Source: Azolla caroliniana
Lineage: Eukaryota > Polypodiophyta
Length of the DNA stretch: 64,000 nt
NCBI GenBank assembly: GCA_043228905.1
Contig: JBHGNT010000014.1
Location: 12,400,001 to 12,464,000 of the forward strand
Reading direction: 5' to 3'
Shown here: in pieces, positions 34,346 through 44,223 of the stretch
Numbering within the stretch: the first letter of the stretch is position 1
Layout of the letters: each line of letters begins with the position of its first letter
Notes under the pieces: generated by a model
Seen by the model: the letters and a program-made list of their open reading frames with translations, nothing else
The model's database searches: none
What the model was told of the DNA's origin: nothing
Position numbers and translations under genes: made by a program

Positions 34346-35288
34346 TGTCGAATAAGGGTGTATAATGGCCGTATTCACACTAGCCTTTGAACAAATAGAC
34401 GGGAAAATACGCGGATTAATCTCTGGCAACAACCGAAGCGTAGATCACTTGATGACAATCAAAAACCACAGACTAAATGGGAATGGAGGTAAGTCGACAA
34501 AATAGAAAGAGAATACACAGGATATTAACGTGGAAAACCCTGAGAGGGAAAAACCACGGGAGTCCACAGACTCCAAACTATCACTCTGTAAAGTAATACA
34601 ACAGGGAGCATAGAGGCAACGACCTCTTGCTCACAATCTTTGCCTAGCGGCGGTTACAACAGAGACACAATCTCTGTATGTCGCTCTCTCTCTCTCTCTC
34701 ACTTACGCACTGTACAGAGGTTACACCAATAACTCCATCATCATCACTATTAAGTTTGCCCTAGGTCATATTTATACTAATATGACTTTCGGGCTATTTA
34801 TAAATATAGCCCTAGTGGGCTCTTTGGAACATATTTACATATATGTCCCTTCCATCCAATGAGAGGTTCTCACCGGGCCTACAACATCCGGTTCTCACCG
34901 GGTCTTTCGTTGCCGGGTACTCCACATCCAGATTCGGCCGAAGCCTATCGGCCTTGGCCGAGTTTCTCATCAACACTGTTCTTCTCACTTCCCATCCGGA
35001 GGGACCTATTTGCTAACACAAACTAGGTTTAGGACATTAATGTAAATATATCAAAGGGCAGTTGCCCTAGCTCAATTAGTATATAACTAGCTTTGTAACC
35101 TAACTCATAAAGTTGTTGTTGTGGTTGTTGCCTCCATTCTATTGTAAATATAAGATTGAATAATACAATTACATATTGTGTGCCATTCTCTATCTCTCTC
35201 ACTCTCACTCTATCTCTTTGATCTTGCTCTACCATGCTAACTTGGTGATCTTCTATTCATAGATGCTATTCTTGTTTTCGCATTGACA
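34346..35288 (+). repeat. 3' LTR of the plus-strand Copia, split by a solo LTR
   Basis: Starts TGTCGAATAAGGGTG. After the insert it continues with a poly(A)-region style stretch (AAGATTGAATAATACAATTAC) and possibly ends CGCATTGACA. The outer end is uncertain. Confidence 0.6.
34396..35017 (-). mobile_element. Solo LTR of the Copia-B type
   Basis: It resembles the Copia-B LTR throughout: AACGTGGAAAACCC, GGCGGCGGTTACAA.AGAG-like, CATATTTATACTAATATGAC, and the end TCCCATCCGGAGGGACCT. Flanks ACAAA (34391-34395 and 35018-35022) are a candidate duplication, though both LTR termini carry a change from TG/CA. Oriented opposite to its host LTR. Confidence 0.7.
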
Positions 35289-35333
35289 GTCTTAGACTCC
35301 AATGCTGTTGAGTGACGCATCTTCACATAGATT

Positions 35334-35335
<2 letters not shown>

Positions 35336-35396
<61 letters not shown>

Positions 35397-35417
35397 AAAG
35401 AAAGAAAGAAAGAAAGA
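35336..35417. repeat. (GT)n(GA)n(GAAA)n compound microsatellite
   Basis: Adjoins the 3' end of a LINE-type tail on the minus strand. Confidence 0.9.
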
Positions 35418-35830
35418 TATATTAACGTCTTCTAAGGCCAAATTTGGCCCATGAGACAAATAGGTTACAACAAAAAATGAGTGTTTATCTAATCATCAAA
35501 ACTAAAAATAAAAGAAAATAGCTTAAGCTAAGAAAGTTCTAGTAGTGTACAAAAACTTTGCACCAAGCCTAATCTCATTTCCACCCAAGTCTCTCAAAAA
35601 GAAGTGGGAGGTCAAAAGTTTTTGGTGTGGGTGTGACCCATGGTCCCGATGCATAGAGTGCCCTAGCCATGGCTTCTAGGCGGTGTAGTTCACGTTCCCT
35701 TATTTTCTTTATTGCTTCTACATCTCGTCGAGTTGCTTTGAAACCCGGCATCCGAGGGCGTTTGGTTCTTCTTTGATTTTCTGCTTCATCAAGGAGAAGT
35801 CCGAGTGGTGCAGGTGTGTCGACATTCATT
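35418..35830 (-). mobile_element. Element with LINE-type 3' tail and an 84-codon frame (LINE-D)
   Basis: On the minus strand an 84-codon frame (35829-35575) reads MNVDTPAPLGLLLDEAENQR ... FDLPLLFERLGWK. It has a basic patch (RRTKRPRMPGFK) and a helical Arg/Glu-rich stretch (VEAIKKIRERELHRLEAMAR). About 150 bp later comes GTCTCATGGGCCAAATTTGG..TTAGAAGACG and then the GAAA/GA tract, the same tail as LINE-E. I do not recognise the protein. It could be a LINE product part, a captured transcript, or chance coding in a mobilised sequence. Confidence 0.5.
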
Positions 35831-36029
35831 GTCTCCCCCTGTTCCTGAAAAACTTCATTTGTTATATGTTAGTAAACATTAGCAACATTATTATCAACGT
35901 TTTGTAATTTGTTCTCTCTGTGGTGTTTCAATTCTAAGATGTATCTACCTAATTTCTTTATATCTAGTGTATCTAATAGTTTAGGGAGGGTGGGAGAGGA
36001 GCCAAGTATGTCTTGGTATTTTGACCAAC

Positions 36030-36031
<2 letters not shown>

Positions 36032-36076
<45 letters not shown>

Positions 36077-38047
36077 CCAATTTTGACCTATGGGACCAGA
36101 GTATACATGTGTTCTTGATATGTGTCTCCTTCCTAAGAAGTGGTATTCATACATTGAAACACAAAAGTAAATAAAGCATACACATATGAGCTCAACCTTC
36201 TCGGTGGTGTCTTAAGTATGGCACTTAAGTTATCACTCCCTCTTAGTATGTCAACATATCTTGAATTAATTGCACTATATGTCGAGCATGTGAAGAGCAA
36301 GTGACATTCATCCTCTACCATGCCTTCATTGCATACTTTGCTTGTCTTCAAACTCATTACATTTTGATACCATGATGCAACTTCATGTTGAGAGACAAGC
36401 TCAACATTGGGTGCGTAAATGGGTGCGTAACCTAATATGTAGACTGGGTGCGTAAAACCGTACACAAAGTATGGCCGTGGTGGTGTTTAAACCGAGAGGC
36501 CGTTAGAACATTATTCCTCATAAGGAATAGTTTTGGGAGTTAGTGTAGAAGGCTCATTTATGAGCGGTCAAGTACTGTCAGTACTTGTGTCATCCCAATA
36601 GTCGGGGCTTGTATAAAAGGTGTTCACTGAACACGAAATATGTACAGAGAACATACATAGATCTATTTTTGAATATAGTTTGATGTTTCTACCCTCTCTG
36701 TGTCTCCCTCTCTTTCTTTGTGATTTCTGTGTTTCACCGAACTGTTGTACTTCCGAACCGTGTACTCTGTGTTCTTACTCATACGCTTCCACACACGTAT
36801 TCTTTTACACTTCAATACCTAACTTGTGAGATCGAGTGCAAAGTAGTGTAAGGGCTCTATGAACATTACTACTCATATTGGTAATGAGATAAGGTTGGAT
36901 ACGATCAATAGGCATACTTGCTTTATATTGAGACCAACATTCAAGGCTGGCATTTGCAATGTAGTATTCTAGCTTTGTCCTCTTAACATCTTCCCATTTC
37001 ATCCTTAATGATTCCACCAACCTTTCCTCAATCATTACATACTACATAGCATTGCCCGAAAGCTCTAAAAGATCATCCACACCCCATCTTCTAAACCATT
37101 TCCTTATGTCAACAACCCAATTGGATGAGAAAATCTTACCTTTATGATTCTTTTGTAGCTTACATCCAACATTCCAAGCAAGATGTGGTAATCGATGATT
37201 TCGGCCTATTCTTGACTTTTGTAATGTATTTATATACTCTTTGGAGTGCCAATAGTTCTATGGGTCGAACACCTGTTTCCAAGAACATAACTTGGTAAGA
37301 GGTAGTGCATTTAACTCCTAATTGCCTCCTTAAAAACATCTTTTGAATTTTCTCAATCTCATTCCATGCATTAAGAGAGATTATGCCACCTCATACTTCT
37401 ACTCCATAAAGCAATACTTGAGTTACCATGGCATTGAACAATATTAATTTTACTTCCCATCCACAAGTATCACTTTGGTTGCATTGGTTCTTCAAAAGGT
37501 AATACGATTTCCAACCGGCTTGGAGCCTGGAATCAAAGCATGCACTCCATTTATTTGTGGTGGGTACATCAATACCAAGATATTTAAAGCTTCGAACAAA
37601 TTGTATATGTTCACCTCTATATGTTCGCCTAGGGAAATGATTGAGGAAAATTCTCCACATTCACTGCTGGTCCACTACTATGGCGAACTTCTTCTAATAC
37701 CCCAAGTAAATTTTGCATACTATCAACATCATATGAGAAGAGTACCACATCATCTACATATAGACGCAATAAGATAACATGTTGCATCAATTTGGGGGCA
37801 TTCAATCCTTCTTTTCTTGCAACCTTATTCACCACTTCTTCTAATCTATCAATACATAAGCCAAAGAGTGTGGCTGATAGTGGACATCCTTGCTTGACCC
37901 GCATGTTACTTAAAAAGTGCTTTGAGAATCCACTATCCATTTTTAGTTGGCATTTAACTTGTTCATATAGGCGCGCAACAACAACTCGCGACTTTAATGA
38001 CATGTCAATCTCTACCATTCTATTCCAAAGCTCACTTCGTGGTATGG

Positions 38048-38050
<3 letters not shown>
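36032..38050 (-). mobile_element. LINE-B, 5'-truncated, split by solo LTR 3
   Basis: Minus strand, from a (GA)n tract at 38051 to another at 36032-36073. It starts inside RT: IPRSELWNRMVEIDMSLKSR, KQGCPLSATLFGLCID and LRLYVDDVVLFSYD (37629-38018), then FKYLGIDVPTTNKW, VTQVLLYGVEV, the C-terminal part with RSHKLGIEV|ASWYQNVMSLK across the LTR insertion, and a CNEGMVEDECHLLFTC module. The frame is broken several times. The 3' tail is short, ending TGGTCCCATAGGTCAAAATTGG. Confidence 0.82.
36386..36809 (+). mobile_element. Solo LTR 3
   Basis: 424 bp, TGTTGAGAGACAAGCTCAAC ... TATTCTTTTACA, with a perfect 5-bp duplication CTTCA (36381-36385 and 36810-36814). The termini match solo LTRs 1 and 2 while the interior differs. 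TATAAAAGG at 36612-36620 is its likely promoter. It interrupts the LINE-B frame exactly. Confidence 0.88.
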
Positions 38051-38120
<70 letters not shown>

Positions 38121-38228
38121 GTGATGACGTTCCTGTCATGAACATATACCAAAACTCCAAGACTCGATAGAGATTCGAACGCATGAGCTCCTCAAAGATA
38201 AAGTATAACTTCAACCACTAGGATACTT
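38051..38228 (-). mobile_element. tRNA-derived SINE with a (TC)n tail
   Basis: On the minus strand a box-A-like CCTAGTGGTTGAAG (38209-38222) and a box-B-like CGTTCGAATCT (38171-38181) lie about 30 nt apart, the RNA polymerase III promoter layout of tRNA-derived SINEs. A short body ends AACGTCATCACG, followed by a pure (TC)n tail (38051-38119). LINE-B abuts that tail. Confidence 0.7.
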
Positions 38229-38540
38229 TATATCATATTTATTAAATTGTAAATTCTTATATTAGAAGAAACATATATAATAGTATGAAACGTCACCACC
38301 GCATAGGCTAACACATGATTACCAAGTGTCATGCTTGCATGAATGCCAAGTGGCATGCTTGCATGAATGACAAATGGCGAGCATGAGTGCCAATGAGGTG
38401 GCAAGCATGCATGTATCCAAAGCATGCTATATAAACATATATCGTACTATTGATGAACTTGTGTCTGTGTTTGTTGCTATCCGACAAAGCTAGTGTGTGG
38501 TAACTTCTACGAGCGTATTCTCTAACAATAATGAATCTCA
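38229..38540. other. Possible LTR or promoter fragment
   Basis: Contains GCATGCTTGCATGA-type short repeats (38325-38415), CTATATAAAC near 38429 and a TTCTCTAACA end at 38527. It is LTR-like, but no second end or duplication was found. Confidence 0.35.
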
Positions 38541-38559
38541 AAGGTTGTCAGATTTTGAA

Positions 38560-39325
38560 GACGCCAAGAGATGGTTATGTATTTCCCCAAATTATGGATT
38601 TATTTGGGAGAAATTACAAGATATACCATTGTTGCAAGGATCTTTGCCATTGATCATTATCTTGGTTATCTCCTAAAGCAACGAAGTTGTGGAATGTATA
38701 TAAGTCAAATGCAAGGTGGTGGAAAATATTACAACGTGGTTGGCATTCCCATCTACCATTTCGTACAAAGGTATTCATATGGAGAGTCATGATTGGTGGG
38801 CTCCCATTAGGTTCGGCCTTAAAGAGACGAGGACTAGGGCCTGACACTTGTTTCTTTTGCACCGTTCCATTGGAGGATAGTACACATAAGTTCATTAAAT
38901 GTCCTATAGCGTGTACCATTTGGAAGTACTTATCGGACATTTGGGAAGTTTTAACCTGTTGTTGTTTGAGACCTCAACAATGGGTTTTTTCTCAATATGT
39001 TCAAAATAAATCAAATGATGAGATGGAGATATTGTTCTAATTTTTATGTTATTGGGGTCTACAACATAATTGGAATATGCGTAATGCTTTCATGTTTGAT
39101 AATAGACATGGGGTGAAAGCCTATATAAAGAAGTTGAAAGGTATTGTCATGTGGAATTTTTGTATGTTAGCGCATGTGCGGATAATTTCCTCAAATGCTT
39201 ATTCAGGTTTTTTAATAGCATTACAGGATGTCCCTCTCCATACATAGGCATATGATAGGTAGAGGAGACTAAGAAATGTTGTAACTAAGTGGATTTTACA
39301 TACAATTAATAAAATTGTGTGCTTT
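38560..39325 (+). pseudogene. LINE zinc-binding RT domain fragment (LINE-G)
   Basis: Plus strand. The zf-RVT-like region at 38730-38940 reads FRTKVFIWRVMIGGLPLGSA, GPDTCFFCTVPLEDSTHKFI and a final KCPIACTIWKYL. This Cys/His module follows RT in plant non-LTR elements. The upstream frame is shifted and the downstream part is degenerate to about 39325, where a (GA)n tract and LINE-C begin. Confidence 0.75.
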
Positions 39326-39329
39326 TACT

Positions 39330-39999
39330 GAGAGAGAGAGAGAGAGAGAGAGATTATATTATCGTCTTCGAAGGTCAAATATGAGCTATGAGACCAAAAA
39401 TATTACATTTCACGTGATATGTGTGAAAGTGAGTAGTGACTCTTGATGTTCAAGAACTTTACCAATGAATGTTGCAATTGAGGGTGCACATTGTGGTTGT
39501 GAGAGGAATTCATGCAAGGATTGGGCTCAGTCGAAGAGATGTGGAAAGCATGGTCGAATATGATCAAAGGCCGAGCATTGTATCAAAGTGTGATACTCAG
39601 ACTCACGAACTTGTTTAGGGAAAAGTATGCATAGCCGACCACTCTCATCACTTGTGCCCCAACGCCCTGTCTCACATCGCAATGCATGTGAGCTAAGCCG
39701 CATGGAAGTAATGATTGGAATGGCAGATAACGGTATGGGCTCGAACATGTATCGATGTGTACGGTTTCCCCGTTCTGCAAAGAATATGGTTTTGTAGTTA
39801 GGTGCAACGTGTAGTATAATGTGTGAAACGTGATACTCCACATTTGTCCCATGTCATGATACATTGGTGTTGCAAAAAGGCCTCATTTACAGAGGAATCT
39901 AGTGATGCATCATGGAGCAAGTGTCTTGCATCCCATCTACCAAACCATTTTTCTATATCTTGCATCCAACCGGAACACAACATTTTGCTTTTATGTGTG

Positions 40000-40000
<1 letters not shown>
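39330..40000 (-). mobile_element. LINE-C, 5'-truncated copy close to LINE-A
   Basis: Minus strand, closely matching LINE-A from CACATAAAAGC (40000) to the tail at 39353. Same WMQDIEKWFGRWDARHLLHD and ERGNRTHRYMFEPIPLSAI segments and the same Cys/His module. Truncated abruptly against (GA)n at 40005-40068; the 3' end abuts (GA)n at 39330-39352. Two frameshifts. Confidence 0.88.
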
Positions 40001-40071
<71 letters not shown>

Positions 40072-40192
40072 GCCATAGAAAATGATTGTTGATTGACGAG
40101 TCGCCACACAAATTTGTGTGAGAGAGAGAGAGGGAGGGAGAGGGAGCCTGCATAGTGGACGAGGACGAGGACCTCCTTGTTATATACATTGT

Positions 40193-40809
40193 TGTTGGGA
40201 AACAAATCGTCAATCCACAAGAAAAGGAATATGCTGAAATACATAACTCTGAAACACAGAAAACAATGTACACAAATTTAACGTGGAAAACCCTAAAACG
40301 GGAGAAAACCACGGAGAATGGAGCTTCACTATAAAATGGATATACAATAGCAAGATCAGAGTACAAAAACTCTCTACACATAGTGTAAACAACCTCACAT
40401 GGCTCTCGGAGTATGCTGTTTCTAAAGCACAACAATGGCACCACTGACTCACTAACTCACGCTCCCACACTCTCTCTTATCTCTAACACTACACTATAGA
40501 GGCTCACCCATGTATCTTCCACAATGTTCTGTTGGTCCTACGTGTATTTATACTAATACACAATGGGATATTTACAATCATGGCCATTATTATTATCCAA
40601 TAATAGTAATAATAGTCTTACTAATCAGTCGATCATTTGTCGACTATCAGGTCGGTCCGACTAGTTGGCCTGGCCATCAACCATCCGGTCGACCCGAATA
40701 GCCAGTCGTGTCTTCGACCTTGATCAACTCTCTGTCTGAGTCAACTCCTCAACCATCGGCTCTCATCTGAGTAGTCGGCTCCTCCCACTAGAGGGACATA
40801 TTCCTAACA
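40193..40809 (-). repeat. LTR, probably the 3' LTR of Copia-C
   Basis: 617 bp, plus ends TGTTGGGAAACAAATCG and ACATATTCCTAACA, followed by a purine tract (GTGAAGGGGGAGTT, minus, 40810-40823). Orientation and distance fit Copia-C, whose RNase H end is at 42046, with about 1.2 kb of foreign DNA between. Confidence 0.75.
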
Positions 40810-40869
40810 AACTCCCCCTTCACTCTTGTGGGGAGGAGTTTGTTATTCCTGTCCTCTGTTGAGAAACTC

Positions 40870-42040
40870 TAAGTCAGTCCATCAGTGTCGTGTGGTTTTT
40901 CACACACAATATGAAAACTATGTAGAAAAATAATGAAATAATTATTTTAGATTTGATTAGTAGCTTGTTATAGAAAGATGGATGTCCTAAAGAGCTTTAA
41001 AACACATTTCACTACATACAAAATGGAAGTTATGAGAACATGGAGTTTGAGAAGATAGGGAAAATAGAACTATGATTTATCCCACATAGATAGAAAACTT
41101 AAGGCCCTAGCTATATAAGCACATTGAGATCCCTCATTTTTCATTTGTGCTAAGAGCACTTTGGCCACTTTGTTTAGATGGATGAATGTGGCCAAGTTAC
41201 AAAAAAAAACCAAACTGGAATTGGCCGGAAAGCAAACCGGAATCGGTAAGCAAACCGGACCCGATCGGTAAGCAAACCGGAACCGACGAAATCGGCAATC
41301 GGAAGGTGTCGGAAATCGGGTGGATCCGACAACCGGCGATGATCGAGACAGACAAATGATAGGATCATGTGGCTAATTAAAGTAAAGTAAAGTAAAGTAA
41401 AGTAAAGTAAAGGTCATGTGGACGGTCGCATGCAACTAAAAGAAAAAGCCATGCAACTAAAAATGGATGCAACTAAAAGTAGAGGCCATGCAACTAAAAG
41501 TGGACATGCAAAGTAACATTAAAGGCGATGATCAACGGAGAACTCCATATAAAATTCCATTTTTTTCCTACACTCATTATCTCTCCATATTTTTTCTTTT
41601 CTTTTCCTTCTTAGCTCTCTTATCTTATCGGAACCATAACACTCACTAAATTTCCTTACGGAAGCCATATCTCTCATAAACCCTAATTTTCCCTACGGAA
41701 GCCATAAGACTCAAAACCCTAATTTTCCCTACGGAAGCCATAAGACTCAAAAACCCTAATTTTCCCTACGGAAGCCATAAGACTCAAAAACCCTAATTTT
41801 CCCTACGGAAGCCATAAGACTCAGAAACCCTAAATTTCCCTACGGAAGCCATATCTCTCAAAACCCCTAATTTTTCTTTTCTATTAATCTTAGTAAACCT
41901 AAACTTCTGAATCCCAATCTTGGGACATATTGTAATTTCTTTTCCTTTGTTAATGAAAATGATTAAATTTCTTATTTCCGTTAATTGTTAAAACTATAAA
42001 AGCACGAATGTGATATCCTCTAGTCGGAGGCCCCGAGGTC
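40870..42040. other. Unidentified ~1.2-kb insertion in Copia-C
   Basis: Promoter-like CTATATAAGC at 41111-41120, then GGCAAACCGGAA-type repeats (41215-41290), an AAAGT pentanucleotide run (41378-41412), CATGCAACTAAAA repeats (41430-41510) and a six-fold 37-bp minisatellite. It looks like a long LTR, but neither TG/CA ends nor a duplication could be fixed. Confidence 0.45.
41640..41880. repeat. 37-bp minisatellite, about six copies
   Basis: Unit CCCTAATTTTCCCTACGGAA followed by GCCATAAGACTCAAAAA, well conserved in the central copies. Confidence 0.92.
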
Positions 42041-42045
42041 CTGCC

Positions 42046-42299
42046 TCAAGTTCACGTGTCCTTGTCGTATTTTCGCGACATCGGTAGGTTCTTTGTTAGC
42101 ATGTCGGATCCGTTGTCATCAGTATGGATCTTCACGAGGGTAAACTCTCCTTCTTTGACTTTCTCCCATAACCAGTTATACCTTCTCTGAACGTGCTTGG
42201 TCCAAGAGTGGTATGCAACATTCTTGGCTAGATGTATGGCATTTTGGCTGTCATAATGAAGCAAGAAATCCCTTAGCTTCATCCCATACTCGTTGAGAA
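42046..42299 (-). pseudogene. Copia-C RNase H, C-terminal part
   Basis: Reads NEYGMKLRDFLLHYDSQNAI, LAKNVAYHSWTKHVQ and NGSDMLTKNLPMSR, the end of the Copia RNase H. Its N-terminal continuation ends at 47202 (KELIWMRN). The cut is the Copia-B insertion with AGTTT on both sides. Confidence 0.85.
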
Positions 42300-42304
42300 A
42301 GTTT

Positions 42305-42821
42305 TGACGGGAACTCAACGCTCCCTATACGCAACGCTCGGCCACAACCGAGCTTAGGATCATACACAGAAAAAACCCCAAACTAGGGGAAAAAACCACG
42401 GCAGCCCACAGGCTGCAAACTGTCACTATGTAAGAATATACAACCGTGAGTTCATTGAGGCACCGACCTCGTGCTCACAGATCTTCGCCACAGGCGGCGG
42501 TTACAATAGAGGCAACGACCTCTTTCTCTCTCTCTCTTTCTGTACACAGTTACACACTCTCGCTATGCTTTTTCAACAAGAATGACAACACTTTAACTAA
42601 AGTTTGCCCTAAGTCATATTTATACTAATATGACTTTTCGGCTATTTACAAATATAGCCTCGGTGGACTATCAGAAAACATATTTACGAATATGTCTCTT
42701 CATCCGGTTCTCCGTAGCCGGGTACTCCTCATCCGGTTCATACCGGGTCTGCACCATCCGGCTCTCCGTAGCCAGGTACTCCTCATCCGGTTTCCCATCC
42801 GGAGGGACCTGTCTCCCAACA
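42305..42821 (-). repeat. Copia-B 3' LTR
   Basis: 517 bp, plus ends TGACGGGAACTC and TCTCCCAACA. It lacks about 60 bp present in the other LTR, between two CAGAAAA/GGAAAA matches. Holds two units of the 54-bp GTAGCCGGGTACTCC repeat. Confidence 0.9.
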
Positions 42822-42833
42822 AACTCCCCCTTC
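42822..42833 (-). other. Copia-B polypurine tract
   Basis: GAAGGGGGAGTT (minus), between the polyprotein stop and the LTR. Confidence 0.85.
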
Positions 42834-44223
42834 ACTCCGGCATGGGATGTCTTACCAGTCCGATCCTCTTCCGACATGCATCCAGCTTGTCGGGTATCAA
42901 CACTTTGGTCAGCATATCTAACCCGTTCTCGGCCGTGTGGATCTTCGTCAGCGCGAACTCCTGGTCATCTACTCTCTCCCGGATCCAGTGGTACCTCTGC
43001 TGGATATGCTTCGTCCGGGAATGGTAGGCCGCATTCTTAGCAAGGTGGATGGCACTTTGACTGTCGCAATAGAGTCGGTATTCATCTTGCCGGATACCGA
43101 GCTCTCCGATGAAGTCCTTCATCCATAATATTTCCTTGCCGGCTTCCACAGCCGCCATGTACTCCGCCTCTGTGGTTGACAATGCAACCGTCTTCTGCAG
43201 CCTCGACTGCCACGAAACAGCTCCCCCTGCGTATGTCATTACATACCCGGATGTAGACTGGCTGGTATCCACATCGGCCGACATGTCCGAATTGGTGAAG
43301 CCGTCCAGTTGAGGTTTTCCGGAGCCGAATCGGAGACACATATTTGAAGTGCCCTTCAAATACCGGAGTATCCATTTGACCGCGTTCCAGTGCTCCTTGC
43401 CGGGATTACTCATGAACCGGCTCACCACTTCGACTGCATATCCTATATCCGGTCGAGTACAAACCATTGCGTACATCAAGCTCCCGACGGCAGAGGCATA
43501 TGGAATCTTCATCATATCCGCCTTCTCTGCTTTCGTCTTCGGGCTTCGCTTGCCGGATAGCCTGCAGTTTGCCGGAAGTGTCGATCCGACCGGTTTCGTT
43601 TCTGACATGTTGAACCGGTGAAGCACCTTTGTCACATACTTCTCCTGTGACAGCCATAATTGCTTCGCTGACCGGTTCCGGATGATGTGCATCCCCAACA
43701 TCTGTCTTGCCAGACCCAAGTCTTTCATTGAGAAGGTCCGGTTGAGAGCCTTCTTCAGCATCTGTATTTTTACTTGGTCTCGTCCGACGATCAACATGTC
43801 ATCCACGTACAGGAGGAGTATCAGGAGGGATCGGCCTGCGTCTTGAGGTACCCTTGATCGGTCATGGAGGAGTCGAACTTCCGGTACGATTGACGGGGAG
43901 CCTGCTTTAGTCCATACAGGCTCTTCTTCAACCGGCATACCAGGTGCTCCTTCCCTTTCTCCACGAATCCTTCCGGTTGTTGCATGTAGATCTCCCCTTC
44001 GAGGTCGCCGTGAAGGAATGCCGTCTTCACGTCCAGCTGCTCTACCTCGAGGTCCATGCTTGCTGCTATACTCAGCACCGTCCGGATGGAGGTCATCTTT
44101 ACTACCGGGGCAAATATCGCGTCGAAGTCCACACCCTTCTTCTGCTAGAACCCCTTCACCACGATCTTGGCTATGTATCTCGGGGGGTTGCCGGCATCTC
44201 CTGGTTTCAACTTGTACACCCAC
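42832..44223 (-). pseudogene. Copia-B RT end and RNase H
   Basis: From LLYVDDMLIVGRDQVK onward this frame is the RT palm and thumb (MKDLGLARQMLGMHII, LSQEKYVTKVLHRFN), then RNase H with DGFTNSDMSADV, LSTTEAEYMAAVEAGKE and YCDSQSAIHLAKNAAYH, ending PMPE before the purine tract. The first ~130 codons of the open frame are out-of-frame sequence over the RT fingers, which are coded at 43821-44132. So RT is split by a frameshift near 43830. YVDD and the RNase H Asp/Glu residues are intact. Confidence 0.85.
43821..44132 (-). pseudogene. Copia-B RT, N-terminal part
   Basis: Reads FAPVVKMTSIRTVLSIAASM, EQLDVKTAFLHGDLEGEIYM and SLYGLKQAPRQSYRKFD, the Copia RT fingers/palm start. Separated from the integrase frame by a TAG at 44145-44147 and from the palm by a frameshift near 43830. 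Confidence 0.85.

Noticed and set aside
39798-40444. Minus frames with long Ser-Leu runs
   Set aside because: Produced by the (GA)n tract at 40005-40068 plus LINE sequence.
41640-41880. Regular repeat array resembling CRISPR
   Set aside because: Direct minisatellite with no unique spacers, in plant nuclear DNA.
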